A stretch of 64,000 bases of DNA from Neomoorella carbonis (GCF_045278715.1 NZ_CP136420.1:1798001-1862000), one strand, 5' to 3'. Positions 16,694-25,791 are shown, counted from the first letter of the stretch. Numbers and translations: made by a program. Notes: generated from the letters alone by a model not told the origin.

Positions 16694-17623
16694 CTAATCA
16701 ATTCGCCTTTGAGGAACGTTTTCCTTCTCCGGGCAGGCGGCGCACACCGGGCAATCCGCCGTTGAAGTACAGGGTTCAGCATGAATTAAAACCTCGGTAT
16801 AAGGCAGGGCCGCTTTTATCTCATCGCCAATATGCTCGCAGAGTTCATGGACGTAATCGATATGCTTGTAACGCGGCACCACCAGGTGCAGATCCACCTG
16901 GCGGTCCCGGCCGGCTTTGCGGGTGCGTAATTTATGGAATTCAACATACTCATGGGCGTGCCGGGCGATAATTTCTTTGATTATCTCTTCTTCTTCAGCC
17001 GGCAGGCTGACATCCATCAGGGGCAACATGGCCTCCCGGGTTAAATGGTAAGCCGCCCTGATGATCATGGCGGCCACCACCAGGGCTACCAGGGGGTCCA
17101 GCCAGTAGAAACCGGTAAAATAAAGGGCTACCAGGCCCAGCATGACGCCAGCGGAAGTATAAACATCGGTGCGCAGGTGCCAGGCATCGGCCTCCAGGGC
17201 GATGGACTCCGTATCCTTGGCCACCTGGAAAAGATAGCGGGAAACCAGGTAGTTGATGAGGCTGGCCCCGCCCATGACGGCAACGCCGCTCAGGGGTTCG
17301 TTAACGGCATGACCGCCGCTAATGAGCCTTTTTATGGCTTCATAGATAATCCATAGGGCCGCCAGGAAAATCAGCAGGGCTTCAATGGTACCCGCAATAT
17401 TTTCAATTTTGCCATGACCGTAGCGGTGCTCGGCATCAGCCGGCTTGCTGGCTTCCCGGACGGAAAAATAGGCTATGGCTGCCGCCACCAGGTCCAGGCC
17501 GGAGTGGATGGCTTCCGACATGACGCTGACTGAATGCATCCAGTAACCGATCCCCAGTTTGCCCAGTACCAGGATAAAATTAGAAAATATGGATACCCTG
17601 GCAGCTCTGGTCCGTAAATCCAT
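16694..17623 (-). CDS. Cation diffusion facilitator (CDF) family transporter
   Basis: Proton-coupled metal exporter in the cytoplasmic membrane, 309 aa. It has six predicted membrane segments, with the metal-site pairs HSGLD in TM2 and HLRTD in TM5, and a cytosolic C-terminal domain ending in a cysteine-rich tail (CTSTADCPVCAACPEK). The DxxHD-like first site is replaced by HSxxD, as in manganese- or iron-type members, so zinc is not assured. It is transcribed with the recJ group. The cysteine-rich tail is unusual and might sense or bind metal (inference). Confidence 0.9.
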   Translation of the reverse strand: MDLRTRAARVSIFSNFILVLGKLGIGYWMHSVSVMSEAIHSGLDLVAAAIAYFSVREASKPADAEHRYGHGKIENIAGTIEALLIFLAALWIIYEAIKRLISGGHAVNEPLSGVAVMGGASLINYLVSRYLFQVAKDTESIALEADAWHLRTDVYTSAGVMLGLVALYFTGFYWLDPLVALVVAAMIIRAAYHLTREAMLPLMDVSLPAEEEEIIKEIIARHAHEYVEFHKLRTRKAGRDRQVDLHLVVPRYKHIDYVHELCEHIGDEIKAALPYTEVLIHAEPCTSTADCPVCAACPEKENVPQRRID

Positions 17624-17748
17624 TCCTTAAGGCCCCCTGCACCCTTATAAAAGTAAAAAATTGGACTTCATGCGGGAGCGATGAAGTCCCTGGCACCAGG
17701 CCTTTAATTCATTGTACAACGCCGGTTGGCCTTCCGCAAGCTGCCGGT

Positions 17749-18273
17749 CTAAAAAAGTCCAAGCAGACGCCCGCCCAGCAGCACAGCCGGTAAAAATAAA
17801 GCGCCCACTCGTAAGCATGGTAAAAATAATCCCACGGCTAATTCAGATAATGAATGCCGGCGCGCGAAATAAGCAGCTCCCAGGCTGCCGGTGCCCCCTG
17901 CCAGGAGCAATCCCCACAGGGAGCCGAGAAAGATCCCAGCCAGGACCAGGGCCGCTAGACTCCCTGTTAGCAACTGTTTTCCTGCCAAGGCTGCTTCTTT
18001 ATGCCCCCGGTACCAGTGCCGGGCAATTCCTTCGGCTGCCATGAGAGCAACGGCTCCCCCGACCGTAGCCAGGGCGACATAGGGAGCAGACATCCCCGGG
18101 ACCAGGCCGGTGGCGCCCAAAATTACTCCTGCAGCCCAGAGGAGCAATAACCCCCGCCAGGGCCGGACCACTCCTGCTGCCAGGGCCAGGGTAAAAGTTA
18201 AACCGCCCAGGAAGGAAATAGCTAAACGGATATCCACGCTATAATTCACCTGCAGGTTTTTTACGTTTAGCAT
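17749..18273 (-). CDS. Polytopic membrane protein of unknown function
   Basis: 174 aa with four or five hydrophobic segments (roughly 15-38, 42-60, 64-82, 100-128 and 150-172) and short basic loops such as RHWYRGHKEA. I do not recognise a catalytic motif. Its place between secF and the recJ group recalls B. subtilis yrzE, a TIGR04086 membrane protein, and its glycine-rich helices would fit that family, but it is longer. A GTG start further in (VDIRLA) is also possible. Confidence is in the gene being real, not in function. Confidence 0.65.
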   Translation of the reverse strand: MLNVKNLQVNYSVDIRLAISFLGGLTFTLALAAGVVRPWRGLLLLWAAGVILGATGLVPGMSAPYVALATVGGAVALMAAEGIARHWYRGHKEAALAGKQLLTGSLAALVLAGIFLGSLWGLLLAGGTGSLGAAYFARRHSLSELAVGLFLPCLRVGALFLPAVLLGGRLLGLF

Positions 18274-18327
18274 ACCCCGGTTGAGATTAGCTATACTGCC
18301 CGGTACCAGGCTGGCTAACGGGAAGCT

Positions 18328-18373
18328 AGAAAAATAAAAGATAGCCTGCCGCCTTACCGGGCAGGCTATCTTC
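18328..18373 (-). terminator. Terminator of the secD-secF unit
   Basis: AAGATAGCCTGCC (18338-18350) pairs perfectly with GGCAGGCTATCTT (18360-18372). On the minus strand the stem is followed by TTTTATTTTT. It lies 27 nt after the secF stop and is a textbook intrinsic terminator. Confidence 0.9.
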
Positions 18374-18399
18374 AGGTACGCCCGCTTATAACGCTAACT

Positions 18400-19332
18400 T
18401 TAATGGGAAGTAGCCTTGCGCGTCTTGGCTTTGGTATCGGCCCTGGTCACTGCCGCCTGCCGGTGGCGTTCCCGGCTAATATTGCGCAAATCGATCCATA
18501 GGGGACTGGCGACAAAGATGGTTGAATAGGCACCGCTGATCGTGCCGATGAGCATGGCCAGGGCAAAGTTCCTGGTGGTCTCGCCGCCCAGGAGCATCAA
18601 CGCCAGCAAGGTGAAAATCACTGTCAAAGCGGTATATATCGATCGGGTTAAGCTCTGGTTGATACTGCGATTGACCAGTTCCTCGATAGTTTCCTTCCTG
18701 CGTAGCCGCAGGTTTTCCCGGATGCGATCAAAAATAACAATGGTGTCATTTATAGAATAACCGATAATGGTCAGGATGGCCGCCACAAAGGTACTGTCCA
18801 CTTCCCAGCGGAAGATGGCAAAAAATCCTATGGTCACCAGGACGTCGTGAATCAGGGCCACGATGGCCGCTAAGCCCGATAAAAATTCAAAACGAATAGT
18901 AATGTAGATAATCATCAAGACCCAGGCTATGGCCATGGCTTCGATACCTTTAATAGTTAATTCCCGGCCAATGGTAGCGCCGACCTTTTCATTTCGTTTT
19001 AAGTCGAGTTGCCCCAACTTATCGCGCAGGGCACTGATTAGCTTTTCGGTTTGCTCTTCATTCAGTTCTGGCGTCCGGATCAGAAACTCATTGTTTCCCG
19101 CGGCCTGGATGGAGCTTTTGTCAAGGTTGAGACCGCCCAGAACATCCCGGACCTGACCGGCACTAACCGGTTGCTGGAACCGGACCTGAATGATGTTCCC
19201 GCCGGTAAAATCAATGCCAAAATTAAGTGCCGGGCGGTGCAGGGCCATGGCAATGATTCCCGGAATAATTACTAGCAGCGAAAGGGCATACCACCACTTG
19301 CGCCTGCCGACAAAATTAAAATTGAAGTTCAT
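18400..19332 (-). CDS. secF: Protein translocase subunit SecF
   Basis: Membrane component that uses proton motive force to aid late steps of Sec export. 310 aa with six membrane segments. It starts NFNFVGRRKWWYALSLLV, has the SecF signature FGIDFTGGNIIQV, and the conserved SINDTIVIFDRIREN in the fourth to fifth segment. Separate from SecD rather than fused as in B. subtilis. Its ATG overlaps the secD stop by one base. The tail is basic and lysine-rich. Confidence 0.97.
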   Translation of the reverse strand: MNFNFNFVGRRKWWYALSLLVIIPGIIAMALHRPALNFGIDFTGGNIIQVRFQQPVSAGQVRDVLGGLNLDKSSIQAAGNNEFLIRTPELNEEQTEKLISALRDKLGQLDLKRNEKVGATIGRELTIKGIEAMAIAWVLMIIYITIRFEFLSGLAAIVALIHDVLVTIGFFAIFRWEVDSTFVAAILTIIGYSINDTIVIFDRIRENLRLRRKETIEELVNRSINQSLTRSIYTALTVIFTLLALMLLGGETTRNFALAMLIGTISGAYSTIFVASPLWIDLRNISRERHRQAAVTRADTKAKTRKATSH

Positions 19333-20618
19333 TAAATTTCACCCCTCGCTGCTGCCGGAATTTGCTCTTCTTTAACCCCGTAAAGCCATAGTTTGTGGAA
19401 GGCTGGTACGCCAATAACCAGGTGTAAAAGGAAACGCGTCAGGGTAATGGCCGTAAACATGCTGGCGGCAATGCCCAGGGACAGGGTAACGGCAAAACCG
19501 CGCACCGTACCGCTGCCCAGGTAGTAGAGGACCAGGGCCGCGAGCACCGTCGTGGCGTTGGAGTCAAAAATGGTGGTGAAGGCGCGCTTAAAGCCGGCAT
19601 CAATAGCCGCGCGTAAAGTTTTGCCATTACGCAGTTCCTCTTTGAGGCGCTCGTAAATAATGACATTGGCGTCGACGGCCATACCCACCGACAGCAAGAG
19701 ACCGGCTATGCCTGGCAGCGTCAGGGTAGCCTTTAAAGCCCACATGACGCCTAGGACGATTAAAGTGTAAACAAACAAGGAAAAATCTGCTATCAACCCC
19801 GGCAGGCGGTAAACTAAAAGCATAAACAGGGCAATTAAAAACACGCCGACAATGATAGCCGTCTTGCTCTTGGCCAGGGAATCAGCTCCCAATGTCGGGC
19901 CCACGGTCCGGCGTTCAATAATCTGCACCGGAACCGGCAGGGCGCCGCCCCGTAAGAGGGCCGCCAGGTTAGCCGCTTCCTCGAAGGATGCAAAGCCGCC
20001 CCTGATGACCGCCTCGCCGCTGGGGATGGCCTCATCAACATGGGGGTTAGTCAGCAGCTGGTCGTCAAGATAGATGGCTATATGCCGTTTCGGGTCACCT
20101 CTGCTGTAGCTGTTGACCAGCTCCTGGGTTTTTTCAGCAAACTTTTTTGTTCCCTCGTCATTAAATTTTAAGGTAATTTGTGGTTCTTGGCTTTGCTGGT
20201 CGATAACCGCCTTGGCGTCCTTCAAGTCCTTCCCGGTAACCACTACCTGGCCGTCGCTGGTTTTAAACTCCAGCATTGCTGTTTTACCGATCATTTTAAT
20301 GGCTTCTTCCGGGTTGCTGACCCCGGCCAGCTGGATAATCAACCGGTCAGTTCCTTCCCGCTGGATCACCGGCTCAGCGATCCCCAGCTGGTCAACGCGG
20401 TCGCGCATGACCCTCTCCAGGGCGGCCATGTCTTCGCTGGTTACCGCGTGTTCCGGTGTGCTCTGAGCCTGGAGGAGGACATAAACACCGCCTTGCAGAT
20501 CCAGTCCCAGTTTCATGGCCCGTATTAAAGGTTGAAATCCTCCAATACCCAGCGCCAAAATGGCGATCAAAACAATGGCGAGCTTAAAGAAGCCGCCTGC
20601 TCCTTTTCCCCCTGCCAC
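19332..20618 (-). CDS. secD: Protein translocase subunit SecD
   Basis: Partner of SecF in the Sec translocase accessory complex. 428 aa with one N-terminal membrane segment (about 13-31), the SecD motif LGLDLQGGVYVLLQA, a reduced periplasmic-side domain, and five C-terminal membrane segments including VGMAVDANVIIYERLKEE. The large P1 head of proteobacterial SecD is mostly absent, as in other Firmicutes. It is expressed from its own promoter, which carries a palindromic operator in its spacer. Coupled to secF by a one-base overlap. Confidence 0.97.
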   Translation of the reverse strand: MAGGKGAGGFFKLAIVLIAILALGIGGFQPLIRAMKLGLDLQGGVYVLLQAQSTPEHAVTSEDMAALERVMRDRVDQLGIAEPVIQREGTDRLIIQLAGVSNPEEAIKMIGKTAMLEFKTSDGQVVVTGKDLKDAKAVIDQQSQEPQITLKFNDEGTKKFAEKTQELVNSYSRGDPKRHIAIYLDDQLLTNPHVDEAIPSGEAVIRGGFASFEEAANLAALLRGGALPVPVQIIERRTVGPTLGADSLAKSKTAIIVGVFLIALFMLLVYRLPGLIADFSLFVYTLIVLGVMWALKATLTLPGIAGLLLSVGMAVDANVIIYERLKEELRNGKTLRAAIDAGFKRAFTTIFDSNATTVLAALVLYYLGSGTVRGFAVTLSLGIAASMFTAITLTRFLLHLVIGVPAFHKLWLYGVKEEQIPAAARGEI

Positions 20619-20660
20619 AACTCTCCTGCCTCCCTTGACAAAATGCGACTAGAACAATTT

Positions 20661-20690
20661 ATTATAACTCCAGCTGGAGTTACCCGTCAA
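20661..20690 (-). promoter_or_regulatory. secDF promoter with an 18-bp palindrome in the spacer
   Basis: Minus strand TTGACG (20690-20685), an 18-nt spacer, perfect TATAAT (20666-20661). The perfect palindrome TAACTCCAGCTGGAGTTA covers 20665-20682, filling the spacer and touching the -10. Such a site would block RNA polymerase when occupied, so a dedicated repressor is likely (inference). Confidence 0.75.
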
Positions 20691-20726
20691 TTGCTGCCAA
20701 TACCACTCCCACCAGTTTTTACAACT

Positions 20727-21392
20727 TTACAGTAACCGGGCCTCATTTGCCACCAGACCAAAATGGCAATCGAGGAAAGCGGCGGCCCGCCGGCACATCA
20801 TCATCCGCGTCAAGAAGATCTCAAAATACTCCATGGGCGTACTGATTGAAAGGTCAATGGTCAGTTCCAAAGTAATGGTACGCCTGGAAGCATCTACCCG
20901 TAAAAAGGAATGCTCAACGGCGTAATTGACCCGGTCGTGGATATCAAAGGTGCTGATATCATTATTGCGCACCCGGGAACGGTGGACATCAGATTTATCC
21001 GCCAGGATGAGGGCTGCCCCTACGGTATTGACGGCCTGGCCGTATTCTTCTTCATGGTTACCGATGGCGCCCACAATGGTAGCTACCTCACCGGCAGGCA
21101 TGCCCAGGCGGGTCAAAATGCGGTAAGCCAGCAGAGCCCCTGTCTGGCCGTGATCCTGCCGGCTTATGACATTACCGATATCATGCAGGTACCCGGCTAT
21201 AGCCGCCAGTTCGGCCAACCTCCGGTCATAACCCAGGTGTTCGAGTACGTTATAGCCGATCTTGGCCACCAGGTTCAAATGGCGGTGGCTGTGTTCGGTA
21301 AATCCCATAGCTCCCAGGTGTTCATTACCTTTAACAATCAGCGCGTCTACTTCGGGATCCCTTTTAACATCTTCCAGGGTCACTGGATCCAA
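20727..21392 (-). CDS. HD-domain phosphohydrolase
   Basis: 221 aa with a metal-dependent HD domain: HRHLNLVAKIG, then GYLHDIGNVISRQDHGQTG, and a later aspartate in ILADKSDVHRSRVR. This resembles stand-alone HD hydrolases that act on nucleotides or phosphodiesters. There is no GYP or sensor domain. The C-terminal 70 residues (from about YAVEHSFLRV) look like a small beta-rich domain I cannot name. It sits between yajC and secD, a place held in several Clostridia, but the substrate is unknown. Confidence 0.85.
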   Translation of the reverse strand: MDPVTLEDVKRDPEVDALIVKGNEHLGAMGFTEHSHRHLNLVAKIGYNVLEHLGYDRRLAELAAIAGYLHDIGNVISRQDHGQTGALLAYRILTRLGMPAGEVATIVGAIGNHEEEYGQAVNTVGAALILADKSDVHRSRVRNNDISTFDIHDRVNYAVEHSFLRVDASRRTITLELTIDLSISTPMEYFEIFLTRMMMCRRAAAFLDCHFGLVANEARLL

Positions 21393-21398
21393 TCTTTA

Positions 21399-21668
21399 TT
21401 ATTCCTCCTGTCCCGGGACATAGGCCACCCCGGCCTTGTCCACTTCAACCTCAACCCTATCGGCAATGCGGACCATCAAGGTTCTATCTTTGATTTTCGT
21501 TATCCGGCCATGCAGCCCGCCTGCCAGGACCACCCGGTCGTCCACCTTCAAGCTGTTCAGCATTTCCTGGCGCCGTTTTTGCTGCTTTTGCTGGGGCCGG
21601 ATCATCAAGAAATACAGGATTGCAAAGAAGACCACCATGTAAAAAATGGTTCCCGCCCACTGTTGCAT
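21399..21668 (-). CDS. yajC: Preprotein translocase accessory subunit YajC
   Basis: Small single-pass membrane partner of SecDF, 89 aa from the ATG at 21668, which has GGAGGGTG before it. One membrane segment (about 5-22, TIFYMVVFFAILYFLMI) is followed by RPQQKQQKRRQEML and the conserved VDDRVVLAGGLHGRI. An upstream extension would add an unrelated peptide and is rejected. It lies between tgt and the HD gene, as yrbF does in B. subtilis. Confidence 0.95.
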   Translation of the reverse strand: MQQWAGTIFYMVVFFAILYFLMIRPQQKQQKRRQEMLNSLKVDDRVVLAGGLHGRITKIKDRTLMVRIADRVEVEVDKAGVAYVPGQEE

Positions 21669-21748
21669 GAAACACCCTCCATCCTTGCTCAAATTTAGCC
21701 TGGACTTGCTTATCATTCGACGTACGCCTGGAAAATACCTGCCCTGTT

Positions 21749-22870
21749 CTAGATTTTTCCCGAATTATATTTGGCATAAAACTCGGTTGCCATTGCTTCC
21801 AGGTCATTGTTAGCAATGGCATGGCGAATACGGTGCATCAACTTCAGCAGGAAATATAAATTGTGAATGGTTGTCAGCCTGAGCCCCAGGATTTCATCGG
21901 CTTTAAGCAGGTGCCGGATGTAGGCCCGGGTATAGTGGCGGCAGGTATAGCAGTCGCATTCGGGGTCCAGGGGGCGAAAATCCCGGGCATAAGCGGCATT
22001 ACGCACCACCAGCTTGCCGTAAGTGGTCATTACCGTGCCGTTGCGGGCGATGCGGGTGGGCAGGACGCAGTCAAACATATCCACCCCCCTTTTTACCCCT
22101 TCGATCAGGCAGTCCGGCGAACCTACGCCCATGAGATAGCGGGGCTTGTCTTCGGGGAGATATCCCTGCAGGTCCTCCAGGATGCTGTACATCAATTCCT
22201 TGGGTTCGCCGACGCTTAAGCCACCTATGCCGTAGCCGGGAAAATCCAGGGCCGTAATCTCACGAGCGCTGCGGCGGCGCAATTCGGGAATTACCCCGCC
22301 CTGAATTATACCAAACACCGCCTGGTCCTCCCGGCGGTGGACCTCCAGGCAAATTTCGGCCCAGCGGCTGGTGCGCTCTACTCCTGCTTCTACCTCTTCC
22401 CGGCTGGCCGGGTAGGCGACACACTCATCAAAAGCCATGGCAATATCGGAACCAAGGGCTTCCTGGACGGCCATAGATTCTGCCGGTCCCATAAAGTGGG
22501 TGGAGCCGTCCAGGTGGGAACGAAAGGTCACCCCGGCATCGCTGATTTCCCGCAAATCGGCCAGGCTAAAGACCTGGAAGCCGCCGCTGTCAGTGAGAAT
22601 GGGTTTGTTCCAGTGCATGAATTTATGCAGGCCCCCGGCTTCCCGGATAATATCGGCGCCGGGGCGGAGGTAAAGGTGATAGGTATTGGCCAGGATAATT
22701 TCGGCCCCCACTCCGGCCACTTCTTCCGGTGTCATAGTTTTGACGGTGGCCTGGGTGCCGACAGGCATAAAGACCGGCGTTTCGACGGTGCCATGGGGCG
22801 TTTTTAGTTGCCCCAGCCGGGCGCCCGTGGCCCGGTCACGTTTGAGCACGGTAAAAGTTACGGGGGGCAA
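21749..22870 (-). CDS. tgt: Queuine tRNA-ribosyltransferase (Tgt)
   Basis: Exchanges guanine-34 for preQ1 in GUN-anticodon tRNAs. 373 aa. It shows DSGGFQVFSL with the catalytic aspartate, IAMAFDECV, the second catalytic aspartate region FDCVLPTRIARNGTV, and the zinc site CDCYTCRHYTRAYIRHL (three Cys and one His). It follows queA across a 313-nt gap that holds an unusual inverted-repeat element, so it may not be simply cotranscribed with queA. Confidence 0.97.
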   Translation of the reverse strand: MPPVTFTVLKRDRATGARLGQLKTPHGTVETPVFMPVGTQATVKTMTPEEVAGVGAEIILANTYHLYLRPGADIIREAGGLHKFMHWNKPILTDSGGFQVFSLADLREISDAGVTFRSHLDGSTHFMGPAESMAVQEALGSDIAMAFDECVAYPASREEVEAGVERTSRWAEICLEVHRREDQAVFGIIQGGVIPELRRRSAREITALDFPGYGIGGLSVGEPKELMYSILEDLQGYLPEDKPRYLMGVGSPDCLIEGVKRGVDMFDCVLPTRIARNGTVMTTYGKLVVRNAAYARDFRPLDPECDCYTCRHYTRAYIRHLLKADEILGLRLTTIHNLYFLLKLMHRIRHAIANNDLEAMATEFYAKYNSGKI

Positions 22871-22917
22871 ATGAGTATTTCCTCCTAAACTAATAATCCG
22901 AAAAAAGCTTTCGTAGG

Positions 22918-23125
22918 GCTGGCTTTAGTTTGGAGCGAGCGACTTGGTCTGAGCGGCAAAGCGGCCTTGGCAAAGCCGAAGAGCGAGGGCGGGGCCGAGG
23001 ACAGGAGGTCCGAGGCCGGATTCTAAAGGCAAGGATGCCGAATAGGCCGGGAACCCCGCCCGAGCCGGAGGCTGAGCCTTAGGCCGCTCCGCGAGGACCA
23101 GGGAGCGAGCGAAAACAAAGCCAGC
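22918..23125. repeat. 208-bp inverted-repeat-bounded, highly structured element
   Basis: The tgt-queA gap of 313 nt contains no ORF. Its core is bounded by GCTGGCTTT (22918-22926) and AAAGCCAGC (23117-23125). Inside, arms pair in nested fashion: CTTGGTCT with GGACCAGG, GAGCGG and GGCCT with AGGCC and CCGCTC, and GGCGGGG with CCCCGCC. Small hairpins GGAC/GTCC and GGCA/TGCC lie in the centre, and GAGCGAGCG occurs at both ends. It could be a MITE-like palindromic element or a structured RNA; I cannot tell which. Confidence 0.65.
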
Positions 23126-23183
23126 ACAGATTTACATAGTTTGCCCTTCGGGGGCGGTCACTCCCAAACAATCGATACTCTTT

Positions 23184-24224
23184 CTACAAGATCAGCATCG
23201 CATCCCCAAAGCTGAAGAAACGGTAACCCTCCGCCACGGCAGTCCTGTAGGCGGCCAGGATTTTTTCCCGTCCGGCAAAGGCACTGACGAGCATGATGAG
23301 GGTCGATTTGGGCAGGTGGAAGTTGGTGATGAGGCAGTCAACGGCCTTGAAGCGGTAGCCGGGATAAATAAAGATATCTGTCCAGCCGCTTCCTGGCTGG
23401 ATAAGGCCTCCTTCAGTAGCTACCGTCTCAAGGGTGCGGACTACCGTCGTTCCCACGGCCACTATCCGTCCTCCCCGGGCGCGGGCGGCATTAATGGCCG
23501 CCGCTGCTTCCGGGGTTACTTCGTAGTATTCGGCATGCATATGGTGTTCTTCAATGTTTTCTACCTTAACGGGACGGAAAGTGCCCAGGCCGACATGGAG
23601 AAGGAGGTAGACTATTTGTACCCCCTGCCCCCGCAGCTGCTCCAGGAGGCGGGGGGTAAAATGCAGGCCGGCCGTCGGCGCTGCCGCGGAGCCTTCCACC
23701 CGGGCATAAACCGTCTGGTAACGCCCGGGGTCCTGCGGCTTTGCTTTAATATACGGCGGCAGGGGCATCTCCCCCAGGCGGTCCAGGAGGGCTTCAAAGG
23801 GACCTTCCTGGTAAGAAAACTGCAGTACCCGCTCCCCGCCGCCGCTCGTAGCCGTGGCCCGCGCTTTCAGTTCCCCCTGGCCAAAGATTATCTCCGTACC
23901 GACCGGCACCCGCCGCCCCGGCCGCACCAGGGCCTCCCAGGTATCCCGGTCACGCCTAGTTAGTAAAAGAACTTCAATCCTGGCCCCGGTACCAGCCCGG
24001 CGGCCCCAGAGGCGGGCCGGTAGCACCCGGGTCTCATTTAAAACCAGGACATCCCCCTCATGGAGATAATCAGGCAGGTCATAGAAATGGCGGTGTTCCA
24101 GATAGTCCCCTTCCCGGTGCAGGACAAGGAGCCGCGAGGCATCCCGCGGCTCCACCGGTGTCTGGGCAATCAATTCCGGCGGCAGATCATAATCGAATTC
24201 TTCCAGGCGCAAAATACCTTTCAC
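23184..24224 (-). CDS. queA: S-adenosylmethionine:tRNA ribosyltransferase-isomerase QueA
   Basis: Makes epoxyqueuosine in tRNA using the ribosyl group of SAM. 346 aa. It begins LEEFDYDLPPELIAQTP, with RDASRLLVL and the family segments LPARLWGRR, ptAGLHFTPRLLE and TNFHLPKSTLIMLVSAFAG. It overlaps the spoIID-like stop by 4 nt, so translation is coupled to the sporulation gene upstream. tgt, the preceding step of the pathway, is downstream beyond the structured element. Confidence 0.96.
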   Translation of the reverse strand: MKGILRLEEFDYDLPPELIAQTPVEPRDASRLLVLHREGDYLEHRHFYDLPDYLHEGDVLVLNETRVLPARLWGRRAGTGARIEVLLLTRRDRDTWEALVRPGRRVPVGTEIIFGQGELKARATATSGGGERVLQFSYQEGPFEALLDRLGEMPLPPYIKAKPQDPGRYQTVYARVEGSAAAPTAGLHFTPRLLEQLRGQGVQIVYLLLHVGLGTFRPVKVENIEEHHMHAEYYEVTPEAAAAINAARARGGRIVAVGTTVVRTLETVATEGGLIQPGSGWTDIFIYPGYRFKAVDCLITNFHLPKSTLIMLVSAFAGREKILAAYRTAVAEGYRFFSFGDAMLIL

Positions 24225-25678
24225 CTGCTGTAAGAAGCAATTTTTAAGCGGCCGTCAAAGCGGTCCTGGTTATAATAGTGTTCAATAATTTGCTGGTAAC
24301 TATACCCTTTTTCCGCCATACCCATGGCGCCCCACTGGCTTAAACCCAAACCGTGGCCGTTGCCCCGGCCCTGGAAAACTACCTGCCGGAACATCTTTGG
24401 CACGCTGCGGGTACCGTCACGGCCGGCTACCGTATATTCACCGGCAGCGCCGTTGGGAGCGTTCATCACCCCGCCGGCCCCCAGGGCCACCAGCTCGGCA
24501 CCGTAATTTACGGCCCGCTGCTCGCCGGAGCCACCCAGGATGTTAACAGTGGAATCCATTTGCACGGTAAACAAGGTGCTCTTCAGAATATCCCGCCCGA
24601 AGACGGCCCGGATGCCGTCCCGGAAGGCCGAGGCCGTTCCGGTGGTTGTCCGGATATCCATCCTGGTAACCCGGCCGGAGACCGTTTCCCCCTGGCCGTC
24701 CCTGCGCAGGCGGGAAAGAACCAGGTCAACCACATCCCCGGCTGCCCCCTGGCCCTGCCCCGCCAGCCAGGCATTAAACTTTTCCTGGACCTGTTGCCGT
24801 GTCAGGGTTACCGTCCAGGTGTAGCTGTTGGCCGGGTAGCCGCCCGGCGTCTGATTGGGATACCTTAAAGCCCACTCATCCTCCGGGGAAGGTACCCCGC
24901 GCAGGTAGGGCAGGGGATTGCTCCAGACATTCTCGCTGTCCTCGGTATAGCCGCCCGCATTGGCATGAAAGTAGGCCTCGATAACCTTGCCGTCATAGTA
25001 AATTACCTGCCCGCGGGTGGCATCGACGGCTTGAATGACTTTATCGCGGTAAGGGCCATAATTGACCTCGGCTTCATAACCACCATAGACCTGGGTCATA
25101 GTATCATCGGTGACATCATATAAGGCAGCCGGCTTCAGCCTCGTAACGGCATAGGAACGAGCAATCACCGCCTGGGCCTTGAGGGCCTCTATGCCGGCAC
25201 TGGCCAGCATTTCCCTGCCCACCACGCCGTAGAGGTATTGTTCCAGATCCAGGACATTGATGGCCATCAGGCCATTGTCCCCTATGAGAATATGCAAGCT
25301 ACCCCGGTAACGCTGCCCCTGGTAGCGGAAGAGATTTAAAGCCCCGGTGTCCTGCGCTTGAAGTTGGATGGGGCCAGGGATTGCAGCCGAAAAAGGCATG
25401 CCCTCCCGGAGTAACTGCCAGCCGGCCCCGGCTTTTTTAACCGTCCACTTTTCCCCTTCCTTTACCGGGCTGATTTCTTTGCCGCTGGAGCCATCAATTA
25501 ACTTGTAACTGCCCTGGTCAACCTGGAAGTCAACCTGCTCCAGGTCGCCAGCGAGCAAAACCCTGATTATTGGTACGTCTCCTTTAGCGGCGGCACCTGC
25601 CGGTATCGTTACTAAAACCAGGAGCAAACACGCCAGGAGAGCGATCGTTACCCCTCGCCTGCAGGCTTTATTCCTCAA
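24221..25678 (-). CDS. spoIID: SpoIID/LytB-domain protein
   Basis: Secreted or membrane-anchored protein of the SpoIID/LytB family, related to the SpoIID lytic transglycosylase used in engulfment. 485 aa with an N-terminal signal or anchor segment (VTIALLACLLLVLVTIPAGAAA). The SpoIID domain (about 150-440) has LEQYLYGVVGREML, LKAQAVIARSYAV, ANAGGYTEDSENVW and the C-terminal GRGNGHGLGLSQWGAMGMA. It may be a paralogue rather than SpoIID itself, since B. subtilis spoIID lies elsewhere. Overlaps queA by 4 nt. Confidence 0.87.
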   Translation of the reverse strand: MRNKACRRGVTIALLACLLLVLVTIPAGAAAKGDVPIIRVLLAGDLEQVDFQVDQGSYKLIDGSSGKEISPVKEGEKWTVKKAGAGWQLLREGMPFSAAIPGPIQLQAQDTGALNLFRYQGQRYRGSLHILIGDNGLMAINVLDLEQYLYGVVGREMLASAGIEALKAQAVIARSYAVTRLKPAALYDVTDDTMTQVYGGYEAEVNYGPYRDKVIQAVDATRGQVIYYDGKVIEAYFHANAGGYTEDSENVWSNPLPYLRGVPSPEDEWALRYPNQTPGGYPANSYTWTVTLTRQQVQEKFNAWLAGQGQGAAGDVVDLVLSRLRRDGQGETVSGRVTRMDIRTTTGTASAFRDGIRAVFGRDILKSTLFTVQMDSTVNILGGSGEQRAVNYGAELVALGAGGVMNAPNGAAGEYTVAGRDGTRSVPKMFRQVVFQGRGNGHGLGLSQWGAMGMAEKGYSYQQIIEHYYNQDRFDGRLKIASYSR

Positions 25679-25791
25679 GTTTTCTCCTCTCCCCTTAGCA
25701 TTATATTTTGGGATTGCCCATACAAAGAAGTCTCCGGCAGCGAAAATTTAAAGAAACGATAAGTAGGGTCAGTTTATCTGGTTTTCTGGTA

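Noticed and set aside
16436..16765. 109-codon plus-strand ORF over the recJ 5' end
   Set aside because: It is antisense to recJ and the CDF gene with no supporting signal.
23126..23183. Extra hairpin between the structured element and queA
   Set aside because: GCCCTTCGGGGGC is short and has no U-run; it is not supported as a terminator.
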